The notes under the pieces were generated by a model, which saw only the letters and a program-made list of their open reading frames with translations, was not told the DNA's origin and made no database searches. Below are positions 6,735 to 14,333 of a DNA stretch of 30,677 nt, piece by piece; position 1 is the first letter of the stretch; the number at the start of each line of letters is the position of its first letter. The DNA comes from JBEKVE01 sp049514335. Lineage in GTDB: Bacteria > Actinomycetota > Acidimicrobiia > Acidimicrobiales > UBA8190. The DNA lies in NCBI GenBank assembly GCA_049514335.1, contig JBEKVE010000014.1, positions 1 through 30,677 on the forward strand, given 5' to 3'. The position numbers were made by a program, and so were the translations under genes.

Positions 6735-7502
6735 TCAGACCTGGCGGCCCAGGACGTTGCCCAGGACGCCGCCCACCACACCACCGGCGGCGGCGTCGCG
6801 GCCCGAGCCCGAGCCGCGGTCCCCCATGTACTCCGACAGCGTCTGGGCGAGCACCGGGATGGGCATCGACTGCAGCCACACGCTGCCCGGGCCGGTGAGC
6901 GACACGAGGTGGTGCCCGTCGTCGCCGAAGTAGCGGTTCACGATGCCCGGCAGGCGGATGACCGAGAACGTCACCGAGTCGGTGAACAGGCCGGCGTGCC
7001 CGGGATGCACGAGAAGCGACTGGCCCGCCGCCAGGTCGTAGGTGGCCACCTCTCCCGACAGCTCGATCCAGGCCCGGCCCTCACCCTCGAGCTTCTGGAG
7101 GATGAAGCCCTCCCCCCCGAAGACACCGCCCCGGAACGACTGCTGCAGGGCGACGGAGGGGACGATCCCTTGGGTACCGCACAACCACCCGTGGCGGTGC
7201 ACCACGTAGCCGTGGCCGGGCGACACGTCGACGGGAAAGATCCGGCCCGGGAGCTTGGCGGCGAAGCTCACCATCCCCTGACCGCCCACCGCCTCGTAGC
7301 GCGTGAGGAGGAGCCCCCCGCCGCCGGCCATGCGCTTGAGCCCGGCCATGATGCCGCCGGCGCCGGCCGCCGAGGTCGTCTGGGAGAGCTGCACGTTGGG
7401 GGTCATCCACGACAGGTCGCCGTGGGTGGACACGACCGCCTCGCCCGGGTCGAGCATCATCTCCAGCACCGGCATGGTCGTGCCGTTCACGTTGGCTTGC
7501 AC
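6735..7502 (-). CDS. AIM24 / TIGR00266-family protein
   Basis: About 255 residues from GTG 7502, which follows GGAAGGGAGGG; an adjacent GTG at 7505 is possible. The repeated beta-rich pattern is typical of AIM24: a start like PVLEMMLDPGEAVVSTHGDLSWMTPNV, GLLLTRYEA, FPVDVSPGHGYVVHRHGWLCGT and LVHPGHAGLFTDSVTF. The extreme C-terminus is Gly/Ala-rich (GGVVGGVLGNVLG) and may associate with membrane. Members are widespread in actinobacteria and related to yeast mitochondrial AIM24, but the bacterial role is unknown. The family is certain from pattern; no function is proposed. Confidence 0.85.
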   Translation of the reverse strand: MQANVNGTTMPVLEMMLDPGEAVVSTHGDLSWMTPNVQLSQTTSAAGAGGIMAGLKRMAGGGGLLLTRYEAVGGQGMVSFAAKLPGRIFPVDVSPGHGYVVHRHGWLCGTQGIVPSVALQQSFRGGVFGGEGFILQKLEGEGRAWIELSGEVATYDLAAGQSLLVHPGHAGLFTDSVTFSVIRLPGIVNRYFGDDGHHLVSLTGPGSVWLQSMPIPVLAQTLSEYMGDRGSGSGRDAAAGGVVGGVLGNVLGRQV

Positions 7503-7814
7503 CACACCCTCCCTTCCCTCGACTCGACTGCACCCGGGGCCGTCTCCGGCCACCGACCGCACGCCACGCCGTCACCCGGCGACCGACGGCGCGAGTCTGC
7601 CCCCTTCGACCCCGGTGCGCTCGTGATCCCGGCACGGGTCGCGTCCGGGACCCCGACCCACCGCCGGCGGTCCCAGGGAGGGGAACCGTGGCCCGCCGGC
7701 GCCGTGGCGGCGATCGGGCGACTGCCCTGGTGAGGGGGGCCACGCTGCCCCGCCAGGCGTCCGCCGCGGTAGCGTGACCGGTGGTCGCCGCCTCCGGCCG
7801 GCCCTTTCACTCTG
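7503..7814. other. 312-bp intergenic region between divergent AIM24 and dxs genes
   Basis: It must hold both promoters. The only element I can point to is TAGCGT at 7770-7775 (TAnnnT, preceded by CGCGG), which would start a dxs transcript near 7782 with a leader of about 33 bases. I see no operator palindrome, riboswitch or RNA gene. Confidence 0.4.
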
Positions 7815-9716
7815 GTGGCCATGCTCCTCGACGACATCCACGAACCGGCCGATCTCCGGGCCCTCTCCCACGCCCAGCTCACCGAGCTGGCGGCGGAGAT
7901 CCGGACGTGCATCGTGGACCGGGTCACGGCCAACGCTGGCCATCTGGGTTCGAACCTGGGTGTGGTCGAGCTCACCCTGGCCGTGCACCGCGTGTTCGAC
8001 TCCCCCCGCGACATCGTGCTGTGGGACACCGGGCACCAGGCCTACGTCCACAAGCTCGTCACGGGACGCAAGGACGCCTTCACCACCCTGCGCCAGCCCG
8101 GCGGCATGTCGGGGTACCCGTCGCGCGCCGAGTCGCCGCACGACTGGATCGAGAACAGCCACGCCTCCACCGCCCTCAGCTATGCCCACGGCATGGCCGT
8201 GGGACTGCACCGCCGGGGCGAGCACGACCGTCGGGTGGTGGCCGTGCTCGGCGACGGGTCGCTCACCGGGGGCATGGCCTACGAGGCGCTCAACAACCTG
8301 GGCCACGCCGGGGCGCGCGTCGTCATCGTCCTGAACGACAACGGGCGCTCCTACGCGCCGACGGTGTCGCGTCTGTCCTCCGGCCTGACGCACCTGCGCC
8401 TCAACCCCTCCTACATCCACGCCCGGGAGCGGACCCGGCGGGCCCTGCGGCGCATCCCGGGCTTCGGCGGTGTGGCCTACTCGAGCCTGCACGGCCTCAC
8501 GAGCGCCGTGCGCGAGATCGTCACGCCGCACCGCTTCTTCGAGACGCTCGGTGTGCGCTACGCCGGTCCCATCGACGGGCACGACATCGCCGGCATGGAG
8601 CAGGCCCTCGCCAACGCGGCGGAGTGGGACGGCCCCATCCTCGTCCACGTCATCACCCAGAAGGGCCGCGGCTACGCCCCTGCCGAGGAGGACGACATCC
8701 AGCGCCTCCACGACTTCAAGGTCCAGCCGAGCGCCGTGACCCCGGACGCCAGCATCGCCCCGGCGTCGTACACCGACGCCTTCACCCGGGCGGTGCTGCG
8801 CGCCGCCCGGACGCGACCCGAGGTGGTGGCGATCACCGCGGCGATGCCCGGGCCGACGGGGCTGCTCCCCTTCCAGGCCGAGTTCCCCGACCGCTTCCTC
8901 GACGTGGGGATCGCCGAGCAGCACGCCGTCACCGCCGCGGCGGGCATGGCCATGGTAGGGCTACGGCCCGTCGTGGCGGTGTACTCGACCTTCTTCACCC
9001 GCGCCTTCGACCAGGCCAACCTGGACGTCGGGCTGCACCGGCTCCCCGTGGTCTTCGCCCTCGACCGGGCGGGCATCACCGGCGACGACGGGCCCAGCCA
9101 CCACGGCATCCTCGACCTGTCCCTCAGCCTGTCGGTGCCGGGGATGACGGTGTTCGCCCCCTCCTCGGCCCAGGAGGTCGAGGTCATGCTGGACGAGGCC
9201 CTGTCGTTGCCCGGGCCCTCGACCATCCGCTTCCCGAAGACCCCGGCGCGCCAGGCGGCGCCCGGCTCGGTGGGCAGCGGCCTTTCGGCCCGCCAGGTCC
9301 GCCGGGGGGACGGCACGGTGTGCATCCTGGCCGTGGGCAAGATGCTCGAGGCGGCCGAGGAGGCGGCGGACAAGCTCGCCGCCGACGGGGTCGAGGCCAC
9401 GGTGTGGGACGTGCGGGTGGTGTCGCCCCCCGACCCCGCCATGTTGGCCGACGCCGCCACCCACCGACTGGTGGTGACGGCGGAGGACGGCATCCGGGTG
9501 GGCGGGGCGGGGAGCTTCCTCGTCGACGCCATGGGCGCCCTGCCCGACCTGGACCACCCCCTGCCGCCCGTGCGCACCCTGGGCATCCCCCGCGCCTACA
9601 TCCCCCAGGGCAGGCCGGACGGGATCCTCGCCTCCCTCGGCCTCGACGGGCCCGGCGTGGCCACGGCGGTGACCGAGGCCCTCGCCACCGAACGGGACCG
9701 GCTGCACCTCCCCTGA
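7815..9716 (+). CDS. dxs: 1-deoxy-D-xylulose-5-phosphate synthase
   Basis: This 633-residue protein starts at GTG 7815; ATG 7821 is an equally good start, and neither has a clear Shine-Dalgarno. It condenses pyruvate and glyceraldehyde 3-phosphate with thiamine diphosphate, the first step of the MEP isoprenoid pathway. The thiamine-binding motif is GDG at 146-148 running to NDN at 174-176. Also present are the HASTALSYAHG segment, DVGIAEQHAV with the catalytic Glu, FDQANLDVGLHRLPVVFALDRAGITGDDG (DXS has GxDG) and a transketolase C-terminal domain. Length is normal. No other isoprenoid gene is adjacent. In a steroid-degrading context isoprenoids are still needed for quinones and cell-envelope lipids. 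Confidence 0.95.
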   Translation: MAMLLDDIHEPADLRALSHAQLTELAAEIRTCIVDRVTANAGHLGSNLGVVELTLAVHRVFDSPRDIVLWDTGHQAYVHKLVTGRKDAFTTLRQPGGMSGYPSRAESPHDWIENSHASTALSYAHGMAVGLHRRGEHDRRVVAVLGDGSLTGGMAYEALNNLGHAGARVVIVLNDNGRSYAPTVSRLSSGLTHLRLNPSYIHARERTRRALRRIPGFGGVAYSSLHGLTSAVREIVTPHRFFETLGVRYAGPIDGHDIAGMEQALANAAEWDGPILVHVITQKGRGYAPAEEDDIQRLHDFKVQPSAVTPDASIAPASYTDAFTRAVLRAARTRPEVVAITAAMPGPTGLLPFQAEFPDRFLDVGIAEQHAVTAAAGMAMVGLRPVVAVYSTFFTRAFDQANLDVGLHRLPVVFALDRAGITGDDGPSHHGILDLSLSLSVPGMTVFAPSSAQEVEVMLDEALSLPGPSTIRFPKTPARQAAPGSVGSGLSARQVRRGDGTVCILAVGKMLEAAEEAADKLAADGVEATVWDVRVVSPPDPAMLADAATHRLVVTAEDGIRVGGAGSFLVDAMGALPDLDHPLPPVRTLGIPRAYIPQGRPDGILASLGLDGPGVATAVTEALATERDRLHLP

Positions 9717-9734
9717 CGACGGATCGGTCCCCGA

Positions 9735-9749
9735 CCGGCGGTCCGCCGG
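9735..9749. terminator. hairpin downstream of dxs
   Basis: CCGGCGG, T, CCGCCGG is a perfect palindrome 18 bases after the dxs stop; realistically a 5-bp stem with a 5-base loop. It has no U-tract and is weakly supported as a terminator. Confidence 0.3.
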
Positions 9750-9781
9750 AGCCGTGGCACCCGCCCGGCTGGGACCGACAC

Positions 9782-9795
9782 AGAAACTTGTTCTA
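9782..9795. promoter_or_regulatory. KstR-like operator at the fadD19-like promoter
   Basis: AGAAACTTGTTCTA matches the mycobacterial KstR consensus TnnAACnnGTTnnA except for the first base. It overlaps the -10 element TAGTTT of the ligase gene, a classic position for a repressor. See the companion sites at 14310, 22723 and 22855. Confidence 0.65.
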
Positions 9796-9799
9796 GTTT
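9794..9799 (+). promoter_or_regulatory. -10 element giving a near-leaderless fadD19-like mRNA
   Basis: TAGTTT fits TAnnnT. The predicted transcript start at about 9806 is one base before the chosen GTG start at 9807. There is no Shine-Dalgarno sequence. Confidence 0.5.
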
Positions 9800-9806
9800 G
9801 TCTCCC

Positions 9807-11429
9807 GTGGATTTCAACCTGGCCGACCTGTTCGAGGCTGCGGTCGACGCATTCCCCGACCGCGAGTACCTCGTGGCCGACGGGCGGCGCCTCACCTACG
9901 CCCACATGGAAGAGCGTGCCAACCGGCTGGCGCACCACCTCGCCGCCGCCGGCGTCGGACCGGGAGACCACGTCGGGATCTACGCCTACAACAGTGCCGA
10001 GTGGGTGGAGACGGCGTGGGCCGTGTTCAAGCTGCGGGCGGTGTGGATCAACATCAACTACCGCTACGTCGAGGACGAGCTGCGCTACCTGTTCTCCAAC
10101 GCCGATCTCGTCGCCCTCGTCCATCAGCGCCAGTTCTCACCGCGGGTGGCGACACTGTTGCCCGAGCTGCCGACGCTGCGGCACGTGGTGGTGATCGACG
10201 ACGACAGCCAGGAGCCCGACCCCTGCCACGACGCCGTCGACTTCGAGCAGGCCATGGCCGAAGGTGCACCGGAGCGTGACTTCGCTGCCCGTTCGGGTGA
10301 CGACCTGTACATCCTCTACACGGGCGGCACCACGGGCATGCCCAAGGGTGTGGTGTGGCCCCAGCGCAACGTCTTCTACGCCCTGGGCGGAGGGATCGAC
10401 GCGCTCACCGGCGTGCGCGCCGAGCGACCCCAGCACATGGTCGAGAAGGGGATCGCCGCCGGGGGCCAGCTCACCTTCCTCCCCATCGCCCCGCTCATGC
10501 ACGGCGCCACGCAGTGGGCCGTCATGGGACAGAGCTTCGTGGGGAACCGGATCGTGCTGGTGCCGCGCTTCGACCCGCACGAGGTGTGGACCATCGTGGG
10601 CCGCGAGAAGGTGAACATGATCATGATCACCGGCGATGCCATGGGAAAGCCGCTCATCGAATCGCTCGACGAGCCCGGCGTCGACTACGACCTGTCCTCG
10701 CTCATCGGCATCACCTCGACAGCGGCGTTGTTCTCCCCCTCGGTGAAAGACGCCTTCTTCACGCGCTTCCCCAACCTCGTCATGACCGACGCCATCGGCT
10801 CGTCGGAAGGCGGGAACAACGGGATCTCCATGGTCCAGCGCGGGGCCACCGCCATGAAGAGCGGGCCCACCGTGTCCTCCACCGGGGGGACCGTCGTCTT
10901 CGACGAGAACCTCGAGCTCGTGGAGCCGGGCTCCGGCGTCATCGGGAAGATCGCCCGCTCGGGCGACATCCCCATCGGCTACTACAACGATCCGGTCAAG
11001 AGCGCCGAGGTGTTCATCACGGTGGACGGCAAGCGCTTCGTCATGCCCGGTGACTTCGCCACGGTCGAGGCCGACGGCGCCGTGACGTTGCTCGGCCGGG
11101 GATCGATCTGCATCAACTCCGGAGGCGAGAAGATCTTCCCCGAGGAGGTCGAGTCCGTCGTGCGGTCACACCCCGACATCATGGACGCCATCGTGGTGGG
11201 CGCCCCTGACGAGCGCTTCGGCCAGCGTGTGGCGGCCATCCTCGAACCTCGGCCGGGGCGCAGCGCACCCTCGCTCGAGGAGGTCCAGGAGCACTGCCGC
11301 AAGCACGTGGCGGGCTACAAGGTCCCTCGCCAGCTCCACGTCGTGGACAAGATCGAGCGCTCCCCGAGCGGCAAGCCCGACTATCCCTGGGCGAACGCCA
11401 TCGTGACGACCCAACCACCGGTGGGTTGA
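9807..11429 (+). CDS. acyl-CoA synthetase, FadD19-like (steroid C24/C26 side-chain CoA ligase candidate)
   Basis: About 540 residues from GTG 9807, chosen because VDFNLADLFE aligns with the usual start and the -10 element lies just upstream; TTG 9798 would add three residues. It is an ANL-superfamily adenylating enzyme: P-loop YTGGTTGMPKGV from residue 171, A5 region SIGSSEGG, GYYNDPVKSAEVF, GDFATVEADG, GRGSICINSGGEKIFPEEVE, and the C-terminal catalytic Lys in SPSGKPDYPWA. Segments ANRLAHHL, NYRYVEDELRYLFSNADLVALVH, PLMHGATQW and GDAMGKPLIE closely follow mycobacterial FadD19, which activates cholesterol side-chain carboxylates. The KstR-like operator in its promoter agrees. It overlaps the next gene by TTGA, so the two are probably translated together. 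Confidence 0.85.
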   Translation: MDFNLADLFEAAVDAFPDREYLVADGRRLTYAHMEERANRLAHHLAAAGVGPGDHVGIYAYNSAEWVETAWAVFKLRAVWININYRYVEDELRYLFSNADLVALVHQRQFSPRVATLLPELPTLRHVVVIDDDSQEPDPCHDAVDFEQAMAEGAPERDFAARSGDDLYILYTGGTTGMPKGVVWPQRNVFYALGGGIDALTGVRAERPQHMVEKGIAAGGQLTFLPIAPLMHGATQWAVMGQSFVGNRIVLVPRFDPHEVWTIVGREKVNMIMITGDAMGKPLIESLDEPGVDYDLSSLIGITSTAALFSPSVKDAFFTRFPNLVMTDAIGSSEGGNNGISMVQRGATAMKSGPTVSSTGGTVVFDENLELVEPGSGVIGKIARSGDIPIGYYNDPVKSAEVFITVDGKRFVMPGDFATVEADGAVTLLGRGSICINSGGEKIFPEEVESVVRSHPDIMDAIVVGAPDERFGQRVAAILEPRPGRSAPSLEEVQEHCRKHVAGYKVPRQLHVVDKIERSPSGKPDYPWANAIVTTQPPVG

Positions 11430-12049
11430 GCCCCGTCGACCTGCGCGAGATCGTGGGCGGCGGCCGGGCCGCCGTGCTCACCATGGAGCTGCAGCGGGGG
11501 GTGGTCGGGGACCTCTCGAGCTTCCCCGAGCTGGCGGCGGCGGTGCGCGACGGCGCCGTCCTCGCCAACACGGCTCGCCACCTGTCCCGGGCACGCGCCG
11601 CGGGCGTCCCGGTGGTGCACTGCACGGCCGGGTTCCGGCCCGACCGCCGCGGGTCTCCCGCCAACTCCCCGCTCATCACGGTCATGCTGCGTCGGCCCGA
11701 GCACCTGGTGGAAGGCACCGCCGCCGTCGAGATCGTCCCCGACATCGGGCCGACGCTCGGCGACCTGGTCTCGCACCGCCGCCACGGCGTGTCGCCCTTC
11801 GTTGGCACGACGCTCGACCCCACGTTGCGCGCGCTCGGGGTGACGACGGTGATCGCCACCGGGGTGTCGCTCAACCTCGGTATTCCCGGTCTCTGCGTGG
11901 AAGGCGTCGACCTCGGCTACAAGGTCGTGGTGGCCACCGACGCCGTGGCGGGCGTCCCGGGCGATTACGCCCAGGCGATGCTGCGCCACACGGTGTCACT
12001 GGTGGCCACGCTCGCCACCGTCGACGAAGTGACGGCCGCGTTCTCTTGA
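11426..12049 (+). CDS. isochorismatase-fold protein with all three catalytic positions altered
   Basis: This 207-residue protein starts at TTG 11426, overlapping the stop of the ligase as TTGA, so it is probably coupled to it. The alpha/beta isochorismatase (cysteine hydrolase) fold is recognisable: RAAVLTMELQRGVVGD, VPVVHCTAGF, FVGTTLDPTLRALGVTTVIATGVSLNL and GYKVVVATDAVAG. In active members the first strand ends in Asp, a Lys sits six residues before the FxGT Phe, and a Cys follows the GVxTNxC motif. Here these positions are Glu21, Arg119 and Gly152; the nearest Cys (157) is five residues displaced. It may be a pseudoenzyme or carry out different chemistry. Coupling to a steroid-type CoA ligase suggests a role with that pathway, but no function is established. 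Confidence 0.72.
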   Translation: MSPVDLREIVGGGRAAVLTMELQRGVVGDLSSFPELAAAVRDGAVLANTARHLSRARAAGVPVVHCTAGFRPDRRGSPANSPLITVMLRRPEHLVEGTAAVEIVPDIGPTLGDLVSHRRHGVSPFVGTTLDPTLRALGVTTVIATGVSLNLGIPGLCVEGVDLGYKVVVATDAVAGVPGDYAQAMLRHTVSLVATLATVDEVTAAFS

Positions 12050-12310
12050 CGTTCGGCTGATCCGCCCGGGCGGCGCGCGTCGTGCGGCCATCCCATGTGC
12101 GGTGCGTCGGGACCGCCGCCGCGGTGCCGACCCCGGGGGGGCCGAGGGTGACACTGCAGCGGCAGCCCGACCAAGCGCCGACACCACCGAGGACCCGCCT
12201 CAAGGCGACGACACCAGAGCCCCCCGCACATGACGCACAGGACGGCCGCACCAGAGGCTAGTTGACCTGCGGACTTCGCACGCAGTTGAGATGCGGTGCC
12301 GACGCCTCGG

Positions 12311-12316
12311 TAGTGT
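12311..12316 (+). promoter_or_regulatory. -10 element of the PIG-L gene
   Basis: TAGTGT (TAnnnT) in the context CCTCGG. A weak -35 TTGAGA lies at 12286-12291 with a 19-bp spacer. The transcript would begin about two bases before GTG 12325, i.e. nearly leaderless. The rest of the spacer 12050-12310 shows nothing I can name. Confidence 0.5.
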
Positions 12317-12324
12317 CTGGCGCC

Positions 12325-13092
12325 GTGGACAAGGGGCGATCCTTCGTCGAGGACGCGCTCGAACCGTTCAACCCCGCACTGGCAGTGGTCGTGCGAGTCG
12401 CCCTCCGCCACATCGGTGTCGACAGGACGAGCGAGAGCGCACGGCGGCCGGCGTTGGTGATGGCACCGCACCCCGATGACGAGACCCTCGGTGCCGGCGC
12501 CACCATCATGCGCAAGGTCGACGCCGGAACCCCCGTCCACGTCCTGGTGGTCACCGACGGGTCCAAGTCGCCCCCCGGGGACCCCTCCGAGGTGGCCGCC
12601 CTGCGGTCATCGGAGCTCGCCACGGCCCGCGCCGTGCTGGGCCTGGCGGCCGGCGACGTCACCGAGCTGGGCTTCCCCGACGCCGAGCTCGACCCCGCCG
12701 ACGACACGCTGGTGGACGCCATCTCCGACGTGGTGGCCGCCATGGCCCCGGAAGAGGTCCTGGTCACAGGGGTGGACGACCCGCACGCGGATCACGCCGC
12801 CCTGGGCCTGGCCGCCCGGCGGGCCCTGGCCGGCACCCGCATCCGGCTGCTCACCTACCCCGTCTGGCAATTCGAGCGCCCCGTCGTTCTGCTGCGCCAG
12901 GTGTTGCACTCGGGGCGCCCGGAGCTGGTGAGCACCGAGGGGTACCTGGAACGCAAGCACACGGCCGTGGCTGCCTACGCCTCGCAGCTCGCGGCGCGCG
13001 ACGACGATCCCGAAGGACTGCACCCGAGCTTCCTGCGCAACTTCGTCCGACCGTTCGAGCTGTTCCTCCCTGAGCGGAGCCTGGGAGGCTGA
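12325..13092 (+). CDS. PIG-L/LmbE-family zinc-dependent deacetylase
   Basis: About 255 residues from GTG 12325, chosen because a -10 element puts the transcript start there; a TTG at 12262 would add 21 unsupported residues. PIG-L proteins remove N-acetyl groups from sugars such as GlcNAc-inositol or mycothiol precursors. The zinc motif HPDDE is at residues 49-53, and the second metal site is DPHADH with His154 and His157. There is a conserved AVAAYASQL motif near the C-terminus. A hydrophobic helix lies near residues 15-30, with no clear signal peptide. The substrate is not deducible. MshB is possible but the sequence is not a clear match, and a sugar-conjugate deacetylase is equally likely. 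Confidence 0.8.
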   Translation: MDKGRSFVEDALEPFNPALAVVVRVALRHIGVDRTSESARRPALVMAPHPDDETLGAGATIMRKVDAGTPVHVLVVTDGSKSPPGDPSEVAALRSSELATARAVLGLAAGDVTELGFPDAELDPADDTLVDAISDVVAAMAPEEVLVTGVDDPHADHAALGLAARRALAGTRIRLLTYPVWQFERPVVLLRQVLHSGRPELVSTEGYLERKHTAVAAYASQLAARDDDPEGLHPSFLRNFVRPFELFLPERSLGG

Positions 13093-13100
13093 CAGACACC

Positions 13101-13121
13101 CGTCGGCCGGGACGGCCGACG
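13101..13121. terminator. hairpin between convergent PIG-L and luciferase-like genes
   Basis: CGTCGGCC, loop GGGAC, GGCCGACG: a perfect 8-bp stem located between two convergent stop codons (13092 and 13129). It probably works as a bidirectional terminator, without a U-tract. Confidence 0.55.
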
Positions 13122-13128
13122 CAGTGCG

Positions 13129-14256
13129 TCAGGCGCCGACCTGGGCCAGGCGCTGGCGGGTGGTGCTGTGCACCGGGTCCTTGTCGAACCGGGGAAGCAC
13201 GTGGCGCCCGAAGGTGGCCACCGCTTCCTCGCACACCTCGATGGGCATGGACGACGACAACATGCCGAAGCTCAGCTGGTCCGCACCAGTGTCGGCGAAG
13301 CGCTGGATCGAGCGCGCCACCTCCTCGGGGTCACCCACCGCGATCAGTCCGCTGTCGATGTTCTTGTCGATCTGCTCGGGTGTGGAGGCGGGGAGGAGGT
13401 TGGGCCACTCCGGGAGGCCGGGCGGGCGGGGGAAGGTGTCGAGGTAGCGGAACACCAGGCTCAGGTGCACGTGGCTGTCGATGTCGGCGAAGATCTGCCG
13501 GGCCCGGCCGCCGTCCTCGAGGCAGAGCATCTGCGTCGTGATCATGACGTTGTTGTTGACGTAGCCGCCCACCGGCTCGGCGTTCTCGATCTCCTTCTTG
13601 TACTTCTCGATGAGAGGAGCGAAGCCCTCGGGCTTGCCGAAGGCGAAGCACAGCACGCCCAGCCCCTGCCGGGCAGCGAGCTCGAAGGTGCCCGGGCTGC
13701 CCGCCGCCACCCACAGCGGGGGGTGCGGGTTCGTGTAGGGCTTGGGGAGGACGTTTCGCGTCGGCATGGAGAAGAACCGGCCGTCGTAGGAGTAGTCCTC
13801 CTCCTTCCACATGCGCACGATCTGGGGCAGCGTCTCGGCCACCATCTCGCGGGTGAGCTCCTGGTCCTCGATGCCGAAGCCCTTCTGCTCGGTCGTCGAG
13901 GACCCGCGGCCCGTGCCGAACTCGAACCGGCCCTCGGAGAGGTGGTCGAGCATGGCCACGCGCTCGGCCACCCGAGCGGGGTGGTTGGCGGGCGGGGTGA
14001 GGTTGAAGATGCCCGAGCCGAGGTGGATGTTCTTGGTCTGGGCGGCCGAGAAGGCCATGAAGGACTCGTTGGCCGACAGGTGCGAGTAGTCGGTGAGGAA
14101 GTGGTGCTCGGAGGACCACGAGTACTTGAAGCCGGCCGCGTCGGCGGCCCGGATGTAGGCCAGCTCGTCCATGATGCGGTCGTGCTCGGCGGAAGCGCCG
14201 TGCTGCTGGCGGTACTGGGGCAGAAGGCTGACGGCGTTGAAGATCCCGAACTCCAT
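13129..14256 (-). CDS. luciferase-like (LLM) flavin-dependent monooxygenase
   Basis: About 375 residues from ATG 14256, with GAGAGGAG upstream; the frame is open further but the family begins at MEFGIFNAVSLLP. The TIM-barrel luciferase fold shows the usual landmarks: WSSEHHFLTDYSHLSANESFMAFSAAQTKNIHLGSGIFNL, HPARVAERVAMLDHLSEGRFEFGTGRGSS and PHPPLWVAAGSPGTFELAARQGLG. Such enzymes oxidise organic substrates using reduced FMN, FAD or F420; the cofactor cannot be told from sequence alone. The gene is divergent from the FadD17-like ligase, and the two share a spacer with a perfect KstR-type operator, so a role in steroid or related lipid oxidation is likely. The exact substrate is unknown. Confidence 0.85.
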   Translation of the reverse strand: MEFGIFNAVSLLPQYRQQHGASAEHDRIMDELAYIRAADAAGFKYSWSSEHHFLTDYSHLSANESFMAFSAAQTKNIHLGSGIFNLTPPANHPARVAERVAMLDHLSEGRFEFGTGRGSSTTEQKGFGIEDQELTREMVAETLPQIVRMWKEEDYSYDGRFFSMPTRNVLPKPYTNPHPPLWVAAGSPGTFELAARQGLGVLCFAFGKPEGFAPLIEKYKKEIENAEPVGGYVNNNVMITTQMLCLEDGGRARQIFADIDSHVHLSLVFRYLDTFPRPPGLPEWPNLLPASTPEQIDKNIDSGLIAVGDPEEVARSIQRFADTGADQLSFGMLSSSMPIEVCEEAVATFGRHVLPRFDKDPVHSTTRQRLAQVGA

Positions 14257-14309
14257 GACGCACAGCTCCTCTCGCTCGGTCGGCGACGGTACCACCTTGC
14301 CATTGAAAA

Positions 14310-14323
14310 TGCAACGTGTTCCA
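14310..14323. promoter_or_regulatory. KstR-like operator between divergent LLM and fadD17-like genes
   Basis: TGCAACGTGTTCCA is a perfect match to TnnAACnnGTTnnA. It is 53 bases upstream of the minus-strand monooxygenase start and 10 bases upstream of the ligase ATG, directly next to a weak -10-like AATTAT (14323-14328). One site could control both genes. Confidence 0.72.
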
Positions 14324-14333
14324 ATTATCGGCC

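Noticed and set aside
7781..9796. Plus-strand ORF overlapping dxs
   Set aside because: Off-frame reading of dxs; Arg/Pro-rich with no family pattern, while the dxs frame is unambiguous.
14316..14333. GTG 14316 as start of the FadD17-like gene
   Set aside because: It lies inside the KstR-like operator and upstream of the likely transcript start; ATG 14334 fits the family better.
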